A stretch of DNA of 64,000 nt from SHZI01 sp963802215 (lineage in GTDB: Bacteria; Pseudomonadota; Gammaproteobacteria; Steroidobacterales; GCA-2729495), in assembly GCA_963802215.1 (NCBI GenBank), contig CAWDHQ010000001.1, positions 1,054,001 through 1,118,000 on the forward strand. The letters run 5' to 3'. Both the position numbers and the translations under genes were made by a program. The stretch's first letter is position 1. The number at the start of each line of letters is the position of its first letter. Shown in pieces: positions 8,062 to 16,137 of the stretch. The notes below the pieces were generated by a model, which was given only the letters and a program-made list of their open reading frames with translations, made no database searches and had not been told where the DNA came from.

Positions 8062-8502
8062 ATGAGCAGGCAGGCTACAGACCTCAAGGCCGTCGTCGGC
8101 GTTCTCAACCAGATCCTGGAGGCCGAACTGGCCGGTGTGGTCCGTTATACGCACTATTCCTTCATGGTCTTTGGCTATAACCGGATTCCGATCATTTCGT
8201 GGATCGAGTCCCAGGCCAATGAGTCACTGGCACATGCCCGTCAGGCAGGCGAGATGATCACGCACCTTGGCGAACACCCGTCGCTGGCAATTGGCCCCCT
8301 GCTTGAGAGCCACAAGCACGATGTCGGCGACATTCTCCGCGAATCGCTGGACCACGAACGCCGCGCACAGGGACTCTACCGCGAGCTTCTCGCCCTGGTG
8401 GAAGGCCGATCGATCATGATTGAGGAATATGCCCGTACCCAGATTGCAGCTGAGGAACTGCATGCGGGCGACATCGAGAAGATGCTGCGCCGACCCGGCT
8501 AA
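8062..8502 (+). CDS. Bacterioferritin-like protein lacking the haem methionine
   Basis: This 146-residue ferritin-like protein aligns with bacterioferritin from LNQILEAELAGVVRYTHYSF to EEYARTQIAAEELHAGDIEKML. Ferroxidase ligands are present: E of EAELAG, E and H of ESLAHA, E of DHERR and E/H of EELHAGD. The position of the haem-ligating Met52 of E. coli Bfr, in ESIDEMKHA, is serine here (ESQANESLAHA), so it may not bind haem. ATG 8062 is chosen over an upstream frame because AGGAG lies 9 bases before it. It closes the NO island and may store or release iron for cluster repair. Confidence 0.82.
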   Translation: MSRQATDLKAVVGVLNQILEAELAGVVRYTHYSFMVFGYNRIPIISWIESQANESLAHARQAGEMITHLGEHPSLAIGPLLESHKHDVGDILRESLDHERRAQGLYRELLALVEGRSIMIEEYARTQIAAEELHAGDIEKMLRRPG

Positions 8503-8509
8503 GCTCGTG

Positions 8510-8529
8510 TGCCCGTTGTGCTTCGGGCA
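8510..8529. terminator. Possible bidirectional hairpin between bfr-like gene and fnr
   Basis: TGCCCG and CGGGCA pair across an 8-base loop, 7 bases past the bacterioferritin-like stop and before the convergent fnr stop. There is no clear T-tract, so terminator function is uncertain. Confidence 0.25.
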
Positions 8530-8571
8530 TCGGCCGGGTGGTGGATACCGAGGCGATCCGCATGCAGCGCC

Positions 8572-9351
8572 CTACCCATAGGGCAGCATGGGCCCTGCCA
8601 GGCACTGCAGGCGCTTCTCGTCGAGCAGCCGTACCGAGCGGCGGCTGACAGTGATCACGCGCTCCTCACGGAACTGGGTTAAAACCCGGCTGACCGTTTC
8701 CGGCGCAAGCCGCAGGTGATTGGCGATGTCCTCACGGGACATGACCAACTCGAACTCCGTCGCGGAGTGGCCCTGCGCCCGGAGGCGGCCTGAGAGACTG
8801 AGGAGACATGCCGCCACGCGCACGACAGCATTGTGGTCCCCGGTCAGGAGCCCCGTGTACAGGGCGGAGCGGCTGGCTATGCGCAGCAGCCCGAGGATCA
8901 GCTGCGGAAATGACTGCGCCAGGCGAACGACTTCCCTGAACGAGAGGTGGCAAACAATCGCGGACGACAATGAGATGGCATTCCCCGCGTGCCGCTCCTG
9001 GTAGATCGCTGCAAAGCCCAGCACCTCGCCCGGAAGGTGGAAATTCAATATGTGTTCGCTGCCGTCCGGGTCGACCACCGTCGATTTCAGGCATCCGGAA
9101 CGCACGGCGAACAGTGACGAAAAGTCCTCACCGACGCGAAACAGGTACTGGCCCGGCTCGAGGTATTGCTGCCGCGAAACCATCCCTTCGATCAGCGGAA
9201 CCTGGTCGGGCTCGACATTGGCAGGCAGACACACCCGCGCGACCGGGCACCGGCTGCATGGCACCATTTCACCCGCATCGACATCGCGGCGCCGCGAGCC
9301 ACGTCCGCCGCGCATCGTCGGGCTACCGTGTCCGGACTCGTGCGCCGCCAT
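8572..9351 (-). CDS. fnr: FNR-type [4Fe-4S] oxygen-sensing transcription factor
   Basis: This 259-residue Crp/Fnr regulator has C32, C35 and C41 (CSRCPVARVC) plus C134 in SAIVCHLSF. These match the four cluster cysteines of E. coli FNR, C122 included. The helix-turn-helix MSREDIANHLRLAPETVSRVL carries E218, S221 and R222, equivalent to FNR E209, S212 and R213, which read TTGAT half-sites. AGGAGG lies 6 bases before the ATG. It is adjacent to an oxygenase cluster that contains several TTGAT-like boxes, so those genes are probable targets. It may equally act genome-wide as the main anaerobic switch. Confidence 0.92.
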   Translation of the reverse strand: MAAHESGHGSPTMRGGRGSRRRDVDAGEMVPCSRCPVARVCLPANVEPDQVPLIEGMVSRQQYLEPGQYLFRVGEDFSSLFAVRSGCLKSTVVDPDGSEHILNFHLPGEVLGFAAIYQERHAGNAISLSSAIVCHLSFREVVRLAQSFPQLILGLLRIASRSALYTGLLTGDHNAVVRVAACLLSLSGRLRAQGHSATEFELVMSREDIANHLRLAPETVSRVLTQFREERVITVSRRSVRLLDEKRLQCLAGPMLPYG

Positions 9352-9517
9352 GCGGTACCTCCTGACCCGATACTAAACGACCCAATGGACCCGTGCCAGC
9401 GGCAGAGGTACCGCCGCCAGCCACTTCTGTGCCGGTCCGCGAAGGCCGTCCGTAACGGCCGGCACGACCAGGACATCGTGCCGACCGCCACAGGACCACC
9501 GGGCATCAACAGCCGCC

Positions 9518-10645
9518 CTACTCCTTCCTGGCAGGCTTCAGGGGCACCGTCTTGTGCACCCAGTTTGTCGGGTCTTCGCGACGCGCCGGAGACGGAATCA
9601 CCAGCATCTCGTTCTGGCTGCGGCGCTCGTACTCATCCATATCGATCTCGTAACCCTGGCCCGCCCACTTCCAGCAACGCTTTCGGAAGGCGGTCTCCAT
9701 GCTGTCGGTCTCGACAAGGAACTCGTCGGAGAGTCGGGACGGTGTGATCGGCGGCTTCAGGTCCTCCACCACCGAAAGGTCCTCAACGACCGCTAGCTGG
9801 ATTCCTGCCATGCGCTCGGCGTCGAACTGCGGCTCCTTGAGGAAGTTGCGCGCCTGCCAGCCGATCGCGCGGCTCAACTTCTGGTCCACCGGAGTACGCG
9901 CAGTGAAATTGATCTGGCTCATGCCTTCCTTGAATGTCGGCTGGATCCGGTGACAAAGGCCCACGAGGCTGAACTCCAGGGCAACGCTCGTATCCAGGCG
10001 CTCGCCGCCCAGGAGCTTGGCCATCTCGCCGGTCTTCTGGTCCGGCTTGGGCGCCGGCTTGCGGCGGCTGACGCTGGCACCCCACTCGGTTTCCTTGATG
10101 GGGAAGTTCTCGAGCTTTGGCGTGCGCTTGGCGCCGAACTGGCGATGCACGAAGTTGGTGTGCGCGGTGTCGAGGGAGTTTTCCTCGAAGCGCATCCAGT
10201 TGGTCTTGGCCTCGAAATGGTAGGCGATGCGATGCCAGTTGACCGAGTCGTCGTATTCGGGGAAGAGGTCCGGAATTTGCGGGCGGTCCTTTTCGGGAAG
10301 GTCGCCGAGGAATACCCAGACCCAGCCGTACTTCTCCTGGGTTGGATAGTTGTCGACACGGACCCGCTTCGGCACCGCGACATCCGGGCCCATGGATGGA
10401 ATCAAGGTGCACCGCCCGGTGCCGTCGAATTCCCAGCCGTGGTAGGGGCACACGACATTGCAGTCGTGCATCTCGCCCTTGCCAAGCGATGCGCCCCGGT
10501 GGCAGCAGACGTCGCTCAGGCAGGCCGCCTTGCCGTTCGCGTCCCGGAACAGTACGAAGTCACAGGCCAGCATGCGCACCTTCAGCGGCTTGTCGCGCTT
10601 TACGTCGGAGGCAGCCGCGGCCACGTACCAGTTATTGATCAGCAT
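9518..10645 (-). CDS. Rieske non-haem iron ring-hydroxylating oxygenase, alpha subunit (first copy)
   Basis: This 375-residue oxygenase has the Rieske [2Fe-2S] motif C47-x-H49 with C66-x2-H69 (CPYHGW). The mononuclear iron site reads ENSLDTAHTNFVH (D-x2-H-x4-H). The start MLINNWYVAAAASDV and general layout resemble SxtT/VanA-like single-component alpha subunits that take electrons from a separate ferredoxin reductase; none is in the window. ATG 10645 is preferred to the longer frame because GAGGAG lies just upstream. A FNR-like box lies about 140 bases upstream. The substrate is unknown. Confidence 0.85.
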   Translation of the reverse strand: MLINNWYVAAAASDVKRDKPLKVRMLACDFVLFRDANGKAACLSDVCCHRGASLGKGEMHDCNVVCPYHGWEFDGTGRCTLIPSMGPDVAVPKRVRVDNYPTQEKYGWVWVFLGDLPEKDRPQIPDLFPEYDDSVNWHRIAYHFEAKTNWMRFEENSLDTAHTNFVHRQFGAKRTPKLENFPIKETEWGASVSRRKPAPKPDQKTGEMAKLLGGERLDTSVALEFSLVGLCHRIQPTFKEGMSQINFTARTPVDQKLSRAIGWQARNFLKEPQFDAERMAGIQLAVVEDLSVVEDLKPPITPSRLSDEFLVETDSMETAFRKRCWKWAGQGYEIDMDEYERRSQNEMLVIPSPARREDPTNWVHKTVPLKPARKE

Positions 10646-10780
10646 GTTTGTCACTCCTCGGGTTTTGGACGGAAATCCGCGCACATGCCCTTCCGGCTGT
10701 CCTGCGCGCCCTCAATCTTCAGTCGCCTCGTCAGACTCCTGACGTGGGAAGACGGTACGGCCTGTACGCGACTGTGATCC

Positions 10781-10794
10781 CTGATGTACATCAA
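10781..10794. promoter_or_regulatory. FNR-like box between divergent Rieske and PhyH genes
   Basis: CTGATGTACATCAA matches nine of the ten conserved bases of TTGAT-N4-ATCAA. It is almost exactly midway between the Rieske ATG at 10645 and the PhyH ATG at 10930, so it could control both directions. Confidence 0.5.
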
Positions 10795-10838
10795 CTCGAG
10801 TACGCACGTGCGATACGCTGGATTCGCGCCCTTGCGGA

Positions 10839-10849
10839 CCCCCCCCCCC
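10839..10849 (+). repeat. C11 homopolymer in the rieske-phyH intergenic region
   Basis: Eleven consecutive C bases lie 81 bases upstream of the PhyH ATG. The 284-base gap between the two divergent genes otherwise shows only the FNR-like box and no further gene. A tract of this length is prone to slippage and could vary promoter spacing, or could be a sequencing-length uncertainty. Confidence 0.8.
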
Positions 10850-10929
10850 GCATAAGGGAAAGCCGCAATTGCCGAGCCACCCGGCTGCCGTTAAACGTGC
10901 GCACTGGTCCCTGGTGATAGTACGAATTC

Positions 10930-11697
10930 ATGAGGCTAACCCCCGATCAGACCAGTGAGTTCCACGCGCGCGGCTTCATCGTACTCAAGGGCTTCATTGC
11001 GCCCGACGCGGTGCGGATCATCGGTGAATGGCTGGACGGACTCGGTACGGCGCCGGCCGGCGCCGGTCCGGAGGCGCGGTACTTCGAGAAAAGCCCGGTC
11101 ACTGGATCCAGCATGCTGGTTCGCGTCGAGCACTTCCTCGGGCCGGATAACCCGGACATCTCGCGGCTCCTGCTGTCCCCGGCGGTGCTCGAGGCAGCCA
11201 CGGAGCTCCTGGGTGAGCCCGCCATGCTCTTCAAGGAAAAGGTCAACTTCAAGCTGCCGGGATGCCGCGCGGACAAGCTTCACCAGGACCAGTCCGCCGG
11301 CTGGAACGCCTACGGTGACTTTTTCATCACCATGGCAGTAGCGGTGGACGCGAACCGGCGTGACAACGCGGCACTGAGCTTCCTGAACTCAGGCAACTAC
11401 AGCAAGAGCCTGATGACGCCTGAATGGCAGCCACTCACGGAGGACGACCCCCCGTATTCGCCGGCGGCCGAGTACACGCTGGTCGAGGCTGACCCGGGCG
11501 ACGTGATCTTCTTCGATTCCTACGTACCCCACGGGTCGCCGCAGAACACCAGCGCCCGCCAGCGGCGCAACGTCTATGTCACCTTCAATCGCCGCTCGGC
11601 GGGCGACCTCCGGAGTCGTTACTACCGGGACAAGTGGGCCAGTTATCCGCCGAACAGTCCTGGGGAAGCCCGTACGAGTGACGCCTATCGCGTCTGA
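10930..11697 (+). CDS. Phytanoyl-CoA dioxygenase (PhyH) family Fe(II)/2-oxoglutarate oxygenase
   Basis: The 255-residue protein has the 2-oxoglutarate oxygenase facial triad. H118 and D120 lie in KLHQDQSAGW, and the distal histidine H201 is in SYVPHGSPQN. An arginine about twelve residues later (RQRRNVYVTFNRR) would bind 2-oxoglutarate. The N-terminal GFIVLKGFI segment is typical of PhyH proteins. Such enzymes hydroxylate small molecules or lipids. It is divergent from the first Rieske gene and followed by a PPOX flavoprotein and another 2OG oxygenase in the same direction. The substrate is not predictable. Confidence 0.85.
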   Translation: MRLTPDQTSEFHARGFIVLKGFIAPDAVRIIGEWLDGLGTAPAGAGPEARYFEKSPVTGSSMLVRVEHFLGPDNPDISRLLLSPAVLEAATELLGEPAMLFKEKVNFKLPGCRADKLHQDQSAGWNAYGDFFITMAVAVDANRRDNAALSFLNSGNYSKSLMTPEWQPLTEDDPPYSPAAEYTLVEADPGDVIFFDSYVPHGSPQNTSARQRRNVYVTFNRRSAGDLRSRYYRDKWASYPPNSPGEARTSDAYRV

Positions 11698-11782
11698 GGC
11701 CGCAACCGGCCTGCCCTGCCCGGGTGCCTGCAGGCCGGTGCGCCGCGGACGGGGAGCGCTGGCTACCTGAGGGCAGTAGGAC

Positions 11783-12361
11783 ATGGGGAAGGTCTACGAG
11801 GCAATCGATGAGCGCATCAGCGCCTGGCTGCTCCAGCAGCGGATGTTCTTCGTCGCCACCGCACCGCTGAAGGCCACCGGGTTCGTCAACTGCTCACCCA
11901 AGGGCCTGGATACCCTGCGCATCCTGGGCCCCAGGCAGGTTGCCTGGCTGGATGTCGGCGGGAGCGGCATCGAGACCGTCGCCCACCTCAAGGAGAACGG
12001 CCGCATCGTCATCATGTTCTGCGCTTTCGAGGGCGCACCGCGCATCCTGCGCCTGCATGGCCGCGGCACCGTCATCGAGCGCAACGACCCCGATTTCAAC
12101 GCGCTGCTCGCCGCATTCCCGTCCCAGCCCGTTTGCCGGGCCCTGGTCCGCGTCGAGGTACAGAGGATCGCCGACTCCTGTGGCTGGGGCGTGCCCCGGT
12201 ACGGCTACGAAGGCCAGCGTGACGACATCGCACGAGCCGTGGCCGGTAAGTCGAGGGAGCAGTTGCTGGCACAGGCGGCCCGGCAGAACAGCCACAGTAT
12301 CGACGGCCTGGAGGGACTCGATCTCGAAGCGCTGAAGCAGGCGGAGCAAGGGCACACTTGA
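11783..12361 (+). CDS. Pyridoxamine 5'-phosphate oxidase (PPOX)-family flavoprotein
   Basis: This 192-residue protein has the split-barrel flavin fold of the PPOX group. MFFVATAPLKATGFVNCSPKG, then VAWLDVGGSGIETVAHLKENGRIVIMFCAF and LRLHGRGTVIERND follow the family order. Members bind FMN or F420 and act as oxidases, reductases or haem-binding proteins. It lacks PdxH hallmarks and is unlikely to make vitamin B6. TAGGAC precedes the ATG at 11783. It lies between two 2OG oxygenases and may supply flavin-based redox chemistry to the cluster, which is inference. Confidence 0.82.
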   Translation: MGKVYEAIDERISAWLLQQRMFFVATAPLKATGFVNCSPKGLDTLRILGPRQVAWLDVGGSGIETVAHLKENGRIVIMFCAFEGAPRILRLHGRGTVIERNDPDFNALLAAFPSQPVCRALVRVEVQRIADSCGWGVPRYGYEGQRDDIARAVAGKSREQLLAQAARQNSHSIDGLEGLDLEALKQAEQGHT

Positions 12362-12371
12362 TCCAGGTCAG
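12358..12371 (+). promoter_or_regulatory. Weak FNR-like box upstream of the KdoO-like gene
   Basis: TTGATCCAGGTCAG matches eight of ten conserved FNR-box bases and shares the nine-mer TTGATCCAG with the box at 14597. Its centre is about 77 bases before the ATG at 12442. It overlaps the TGA of the PPOX gene, so chance is possible. Confidence 0.3.
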
Positions 12372-12441
12372 GGCGGGACCCGGCCGGGTGGCGCATGTTG
12401 CGCACGGCCCGATGCATCGGCGTGTAGGCGGGAAATAACAT

Positions 12442-13350
12442 ATGCTCGAGATCTTCGACGATTCGAGGCTGGCATCCGCCGGGCCTCGCACCCTGAGCGA
12501 CCTGCTCGAGCAGGGCAATATCATCTACTTCCCGCAGTGCCCGGTCCCGCTACCTCCCGAGGCGGATCTCGAAGCACTGCGCAACGAACTTCCCCGGCAG
12601 TTGACCCGCAAGAACGTCAGCTACCATCCGGAGGCCGACTCGGTGCGCGGCATCCGTAGCGACTCGGCGATCTATCCCGTCGCCTACCGGACCCTGACGA
12701 CGGTGCGCCGGAACATTGCCGACTTTGCCCGACGCGTCATGCCGGAACTGATGCGCGGAGCGCCGATCGCCACCTGCAGCCTCCGGCCGATGGAAGAGGC
12801 CGGTAGGGCCATAGACGCGCACAAGGCCAGCGAGCTCATCCATTTCGATGCCGGAGCCTACGGTGCGACGAATGGTGATCGCATCCTGCGCTTCTTCATC
12901 AACATCAACCGGGTACAGGAACGCGTCTGGGTGAGCAAGGGCGATTTTCGCCACGTCTTTTCCCGCTATTCCAGTCGCGCCGGATTCACGGGGCCCGGTG
13001 GACACATGGGGCGCCTGGAAAAGGGGCCGCTCGATCATCTGCGCAGTGCGCTGGTCCGGGGCCTGAGCGGCATCGCGCCACTGGCCAAGGTTCTCGATTC
13101 AAGCCCCTACGATCGGGAGATGAAGCGATTCCACGACTTCATGAAGGATACGCCTGACTTCCAGCAGGATCCCGTCGGTCATGCCGAGGCGCATTTCGCC
13201 CCCTATTCAGCCTGGACGGTGTTCGCCGACGGCGTCAGCCATGGCTGCCGGTCCGGTCAGCATTGTTTCATCTGGACGGCGATTCCACCGCTAGCCAACG
13301 CCCGGTTCCCGGAACTCGCGCCGATGAATATTCTCAAGGCGGCCGTGTAG
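12442..13350 (+). CDS. KdoO-like Fe(II)/2-oxoglutarate dioxygenase (Kdo hydroxylase family)
   Basis: The 302-residue protein resembles the 3-deoxy-D-manno-octulosonate hydroxylase family, which hydroxylates Kdo of lipopolysaccharide core. The likely metal ligands H134 and D136 are in LIHFDAGAYG, followed by GDRILRFFININRVQERVW, which matches the family's RILRVFTNIN stretch. A distal histidine candidate is in DGVSHGCRSGQHC. The early GNIIYFPQCPVPLP also fits the family's opening. It lies downstream of the PPOX gene with a weak FNR-like box between. A different sugar or lipid substrate is possible because the first ligand region diverges. Confidence 0.68.
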   Translation: MLEIFDDSRLASAGPRTLSDLLEQGNIIYFPQCPVPLPPEADLEALRNELPRQLTRKNVSYHPEADSVRGIRSDSAIYPVAYRTLTTVRRNIADFARRVMPELMRGAPIATCSLRPMEEAGRAIDAHKASELIHFDAGAYGATNGDRILRFFININRVQERVWVSKGDFRHVFSRYSSRAGFTGPGGHMGRLEKGPLDHLRSALVRGLSGIAPLAKVLDSSPYDREMKRFHDFMKDTPDFQQDPVGHAEAHFAPYSAWTVFADGVSHGCRSGQHCFIWTAIPPLANARFPELAPMNILKAAV

Positions 13351-13419
13351 GCGGCGATCAGGGGCGATTGGCACGCCAGGGGCGATGCCCTTTGTCGGCA
13401 TTGCGGAAACCGGCTGCGC

Positions 13420-14532
13420 TCAGGACTTTACCAGCGGCACCGGGTCCAGCACCCAGTTGCCGGACGTGCGCCGGGCCGGGCAGGGAATGGCGAAGGCAAT
13501 CTTGCCCTTCCTGGCTTTCAGCGTGTCGAGGTCGATGCGCCAGCCTTTCTGTTCGAACTTCTTCAGCCACTCTCGATACGTGACGATCGCCTGGTCGGAG
13601 GGCACCAGCACCTCCCTGGTCGTTGACTCCGGTGTCTGTACCGGATCGAGCTCACCGAGGATGTCGATATCCTCCTGGGCGACCACGAGGTTGACCTTGC
13701 CGATGCGTTCGTCGTGCAGCGGATCCAGCAGGAAGGTGCGCATGTTGACGAAGAAGATGCGCGTGCGGGAGTCGTCGACAGGCGCCTCGAAGAAATACTG
13801 GTGGAACATGTTCGTCTCGGAGAAGCGGATCCAGGTGATCATCTGGTTCGGGCCCACGTGCCCGGAGCCGGCAGTGACCTCGCTCACCAGGGTCTGCGGG
13901 GCGTGCAGCCCCTTGGTGCCCTGGTGCTCGTCCTTGTTCTCGAAGCGCACCAGGAACTTGCTGCCCCAGGGAATGTTCTCGACCGCAAGCGGCTTCTTCT
14001 GCAAGTCCGGGTTCATGTTCGGCGAGCCCTGCGCCGGGTGCACGAACTCGTTGTGCGACGGATCGAGCCCGTTCTCCATGGAACGCTCGTAGTAGGCCGG
14101 CACCTCGAAGACCGCGAGCCGGTTGGCGCGCCAGCCGGGCTTGTCGAATTCCTCGATGTGATGCAACGGCGGGCGCTCGCTCTCCGGCAGGTCTCCGAGG
14201 AAGGCGAAGACGATGCCGTACTTCTCCTGCACCGGATAGCTGTCGACCTTGGCGCGGGCAGGCGGCGTTTCACCGGGCAGGCTCGGGATCGACGAGCACC
14301 TGCCGTCGCCGCCGAAGCGCCAGCCGTGGTAGGGGCAGACGACCGTGTTGTCACGGATCCAGCCCTTGCCGAGGGAACCGCCCCGGTGGGTGCAGACATC
14401 GTGCAGCACGTGTGCGCCGCCCCGGTCGTCCCGGAAGGCGACGAAGCGCAGCCCGAGTACCTGGGTGCGGAAGGGCTGATCGTTCTTGACGTCCTCGCTG
14501 CGGGCGATCGGGTACCAGAAGTTGATGTACAT
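13420..14532 (-). CDS. Rieske non-haem iron oxygenase, alpha subunit (second copy)
   Basis: This 370-residue oxygenase has the Rieske motif CTHRG...CPYHGW and the mononuclear iron site ENGLDPSHNEFVH. The C-terminal LVPSDQAIVTYREWLKKF recalls SxtT/GxtA-type Rieske oxygenases. It is a divergent paralogue of the copy at 9518-10645, sharing the N-WY start, EKYG and GDLPE segments. ATG 14532 starts the conserved MYINFWYP; the longer frame adds 26 unlikely residues. A FNR-like box is centred 71 bases upstream. It is convergent with the KdoO-like gene. Confidence 0.85.
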   Translation of the reverse strand: MYINFWYPIARSEDVKNDQPFRTQVLGLRFVAFRDDRGGAHVLHDVCTHRGGSLGKGWIRDNTVVCPYHGWRFGGDGRCSSIPSLPGETPPARAKVDSYPVQEKYGIVFAFLGDLPESERPPLHHIEEFDKPGWRANRLAVFEVPAYYERSMENGLDPSHNEFVHPAQGSPNMNPDLQKKPLAVENIPWGSKFLVRFENKDEHQGTKGLHAPQTLVSEVTAGSGHVGPNQMITWIRFSETNMFHQYFFEAPVDDSRTRIFFVNMRTFLLDPLHDERIGKVNLVVAQEDIDILGELDPVQTPESTTREVLVPSDQAIVTYREWLKKFEQKGWRIDLDTLKARKGKIAFAIPCPARRTSGNWVLDPVPLVKS

Positions 14533-14596
14533 GGCTGCACTGCCTCGTGACCAAAGGATCCGAAAGCCAGTGCACCGCATGCTGCGGCCTCTGATC

Positions 14597-14610
14597 TTGA
14601 TCCAGATCAC
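14597..14610. promoter_or_regulatory. FNR-like box upstream of the second Rieske gene
   Basis: TTGATCCAGATCAC matches nine of ten conserved bases of TTGAT-N4-ATCAA. Its centre is 71 bases from the ATG at 14532, which would suit an activating -41.5 site with a leader of about 30 bases. Confidence 0.55.
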
Positions 14611-14658
14611 CCGGGGACCACCGGCATGACCGGCCTGCGGATACGAGGCCGGTCAGGT

Positions 14659-16137
14659 CTAGCGGGCGGCTACCTGATAACGCCGCGAGCCCAGGAACGG
14701 GACCAGCATGACGCCAAGGCAGGCCAGCACCATCCCGATCAGGGAAGGCGCCAACCGCATCAGCACCGTGACTGAAGGCTCCGGCTGGTAACGGAAGACA
14801 GGAAAAGCATCATAGTCGGCGGGCCGCAGCGGTTCCCGCTTCAGGAAGCGCTCCGCGAAGTACCCGTTCCATTCGGTCCGGAACCGGTAGGCCTGTTCCA
14901 GAAAGTCCTCGTAGCGATCGGCGCTGTTTCCCGAGGCCTCGTTCAGGGCCAGCTGCATCATGATCGCCGGGGAAACGTACTGGAAGCGCTGGACCAGCTG
15001 CTCCTGCCGGTTGATCTGCTCCTTGAAGTCATCGTAGAGCGGCAGCAGCGCCTTCTCGATATTGGCCGCATTGGCCTGGGACAGGGTCAGGAAGTCCATG
15101 GCCTTCTGGTCGCCGACCGGCACGTAATCCAGATGATCCGAGTAGAACCTGTCCAGCGACTTCTGGATCTCCTTCTCACCGGCGGTCTGCGCGTCTCTCG
15201 CCGCCACGATGAGGTCCATCCGGGAGGGCGCCGGGTAGATCGTGGTCGCCAGCAGGCTGACGAGCGTCGGAATCACGACCACCAGGAGTAACCATGCCCC
15301 CGCCAGCACCGTGCCATTGGTGGCGGAGCTCGTGCCGTAGACGTTCACGAGCACCGCCAGCGCAAACCAGAAGACGCAGTAGAGGACGGTGGCAAGTATC
15401 CACAGGCCAAAGCGCAGCCACGTCTCACCACTTTCCAGCTGGGTCCCGACGCTGAGCAGGGCCACGAGACCGAGTGCCAGCACGACCGTGAGCACCACGG
15501 CGGCGCGAGCCACGATCTTCGATGCCATGAACTCCCGCAGCGAGACGGGGTGTGCCAGGATCATGGCCAGGGTTCCACGCTCCCTCTCGCTGGACAACAG
15601 GTCGTAGGTCATGGCGAGAATGAAGATCGGCAGCAGGAATATCACGACGAATGCGATATCGAGCGGCCCCGTCTGGAGATTGACGGGATTCTCGATCTCC
15701 AGGTTCTTCACCATGTCGAGCGTCGTGCCCATGCTAACGGGCAGGTAGTTCAGCTGTATGTCGCTCTGGCCCACGGACATCGCCGCCAGACCGGTTGGTG
15801 GCAGGGCGACGTAGGCTGCCGTCTCCGCGCCGACCGCGCCGGCGTTGGTGCCCTGGGGCGGTCCCTGGCCCGGGGAGTGCCGGACAGTGGCGAACTCGTA
15901 GGTGCCGCCCCTGGCCACGACCTCTGCCTCGTACGCCTCCGTGTCCATGCGCATCCGGGCGCGGTCGCCTTCCTCGAACGTCTGGGCGTCCGTGGCGCCC
16001 TTCACCTGGCGATCGATGCTGCGGCCACCCGCCCAGGCGGCGAACAGGATCGCAATGATGAGGAGCCCCAGTATCGACCAGAGGGCGCCGCTCCTTGCCA
16101 TGGACCGCGCCTCGTGGGAAATGATCAGGCGATACAT
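14659..16137 (-). CDS. ABC transporter permease, ABC-2/DUF3526-like (second permease)
   Basis: The 492-residue membrane protein has one N-terminal helix (ALWSILGLLIIAILFAAWAGG), a long extracytoplasmic region, and a block of about five helices from residue 180. That block includes the ABC-2 signature region LSSERERGTLAMILAHPVSLREFMASK. A last helix sits near the C-terminus. It is a paralogue of the upstream permease and shares a TGATG stop-start junction with it. Together with the ATPase it should form an exporter of unknown substrate. ATG 16137 is chosen from that junction. Confidence 0.82.
   Translation of the reverse strand: MYRLIISHEARSMARSGALWSILGLLIIAILFAAWAGGRSIDRQVKGATDAQTFEEGDRARMRMDTEAYEAEVVARGGTYEFATVRHSPGQGPPQGTNAGAVGAETAAYVALPPTGLAAMSVGQSDIQLNYLPVSMGTTLDMVKNLEIENPVNLQTGPLDIAFVVIFLLPIFILAMTYDLLSSERERGTLAMILAHPVSLREFMASKIVARAAVVLTVVLALGLVALLSVGTQLESGETWLRFGLWILATVLYCVFWFALAVLVNVYGTSSATNGTVLAGAWLLLVVVIPTLVSLLATTIYPAPSRMDLIVAARDAQTAGEKEIQKSLDRFYSDHLDYVPVGDQKAMDFLTLSQANAANIEKALLPLYDDFKEQINRQEQLVQRFQYVSPAIMMQLALNEASGNSADRYEDFLEQAYRFRTEWNGYFAERFLKREPLRPADYDAFPVFRYQPEPSVTVLMRLAPSLIGMVLACLGVMLVPFLGSRRYQVAAR

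Noticed and set aside
9518..14532. Rieske proteins as pheophorbide a oxygenases linked to the RCCR-like gene
   Set aside because: Neither has the C-terminal CxxC of that family, and their starts and C-termini fit SxtT/VanA-like enzymes better; the genes are about 40 kb apart.
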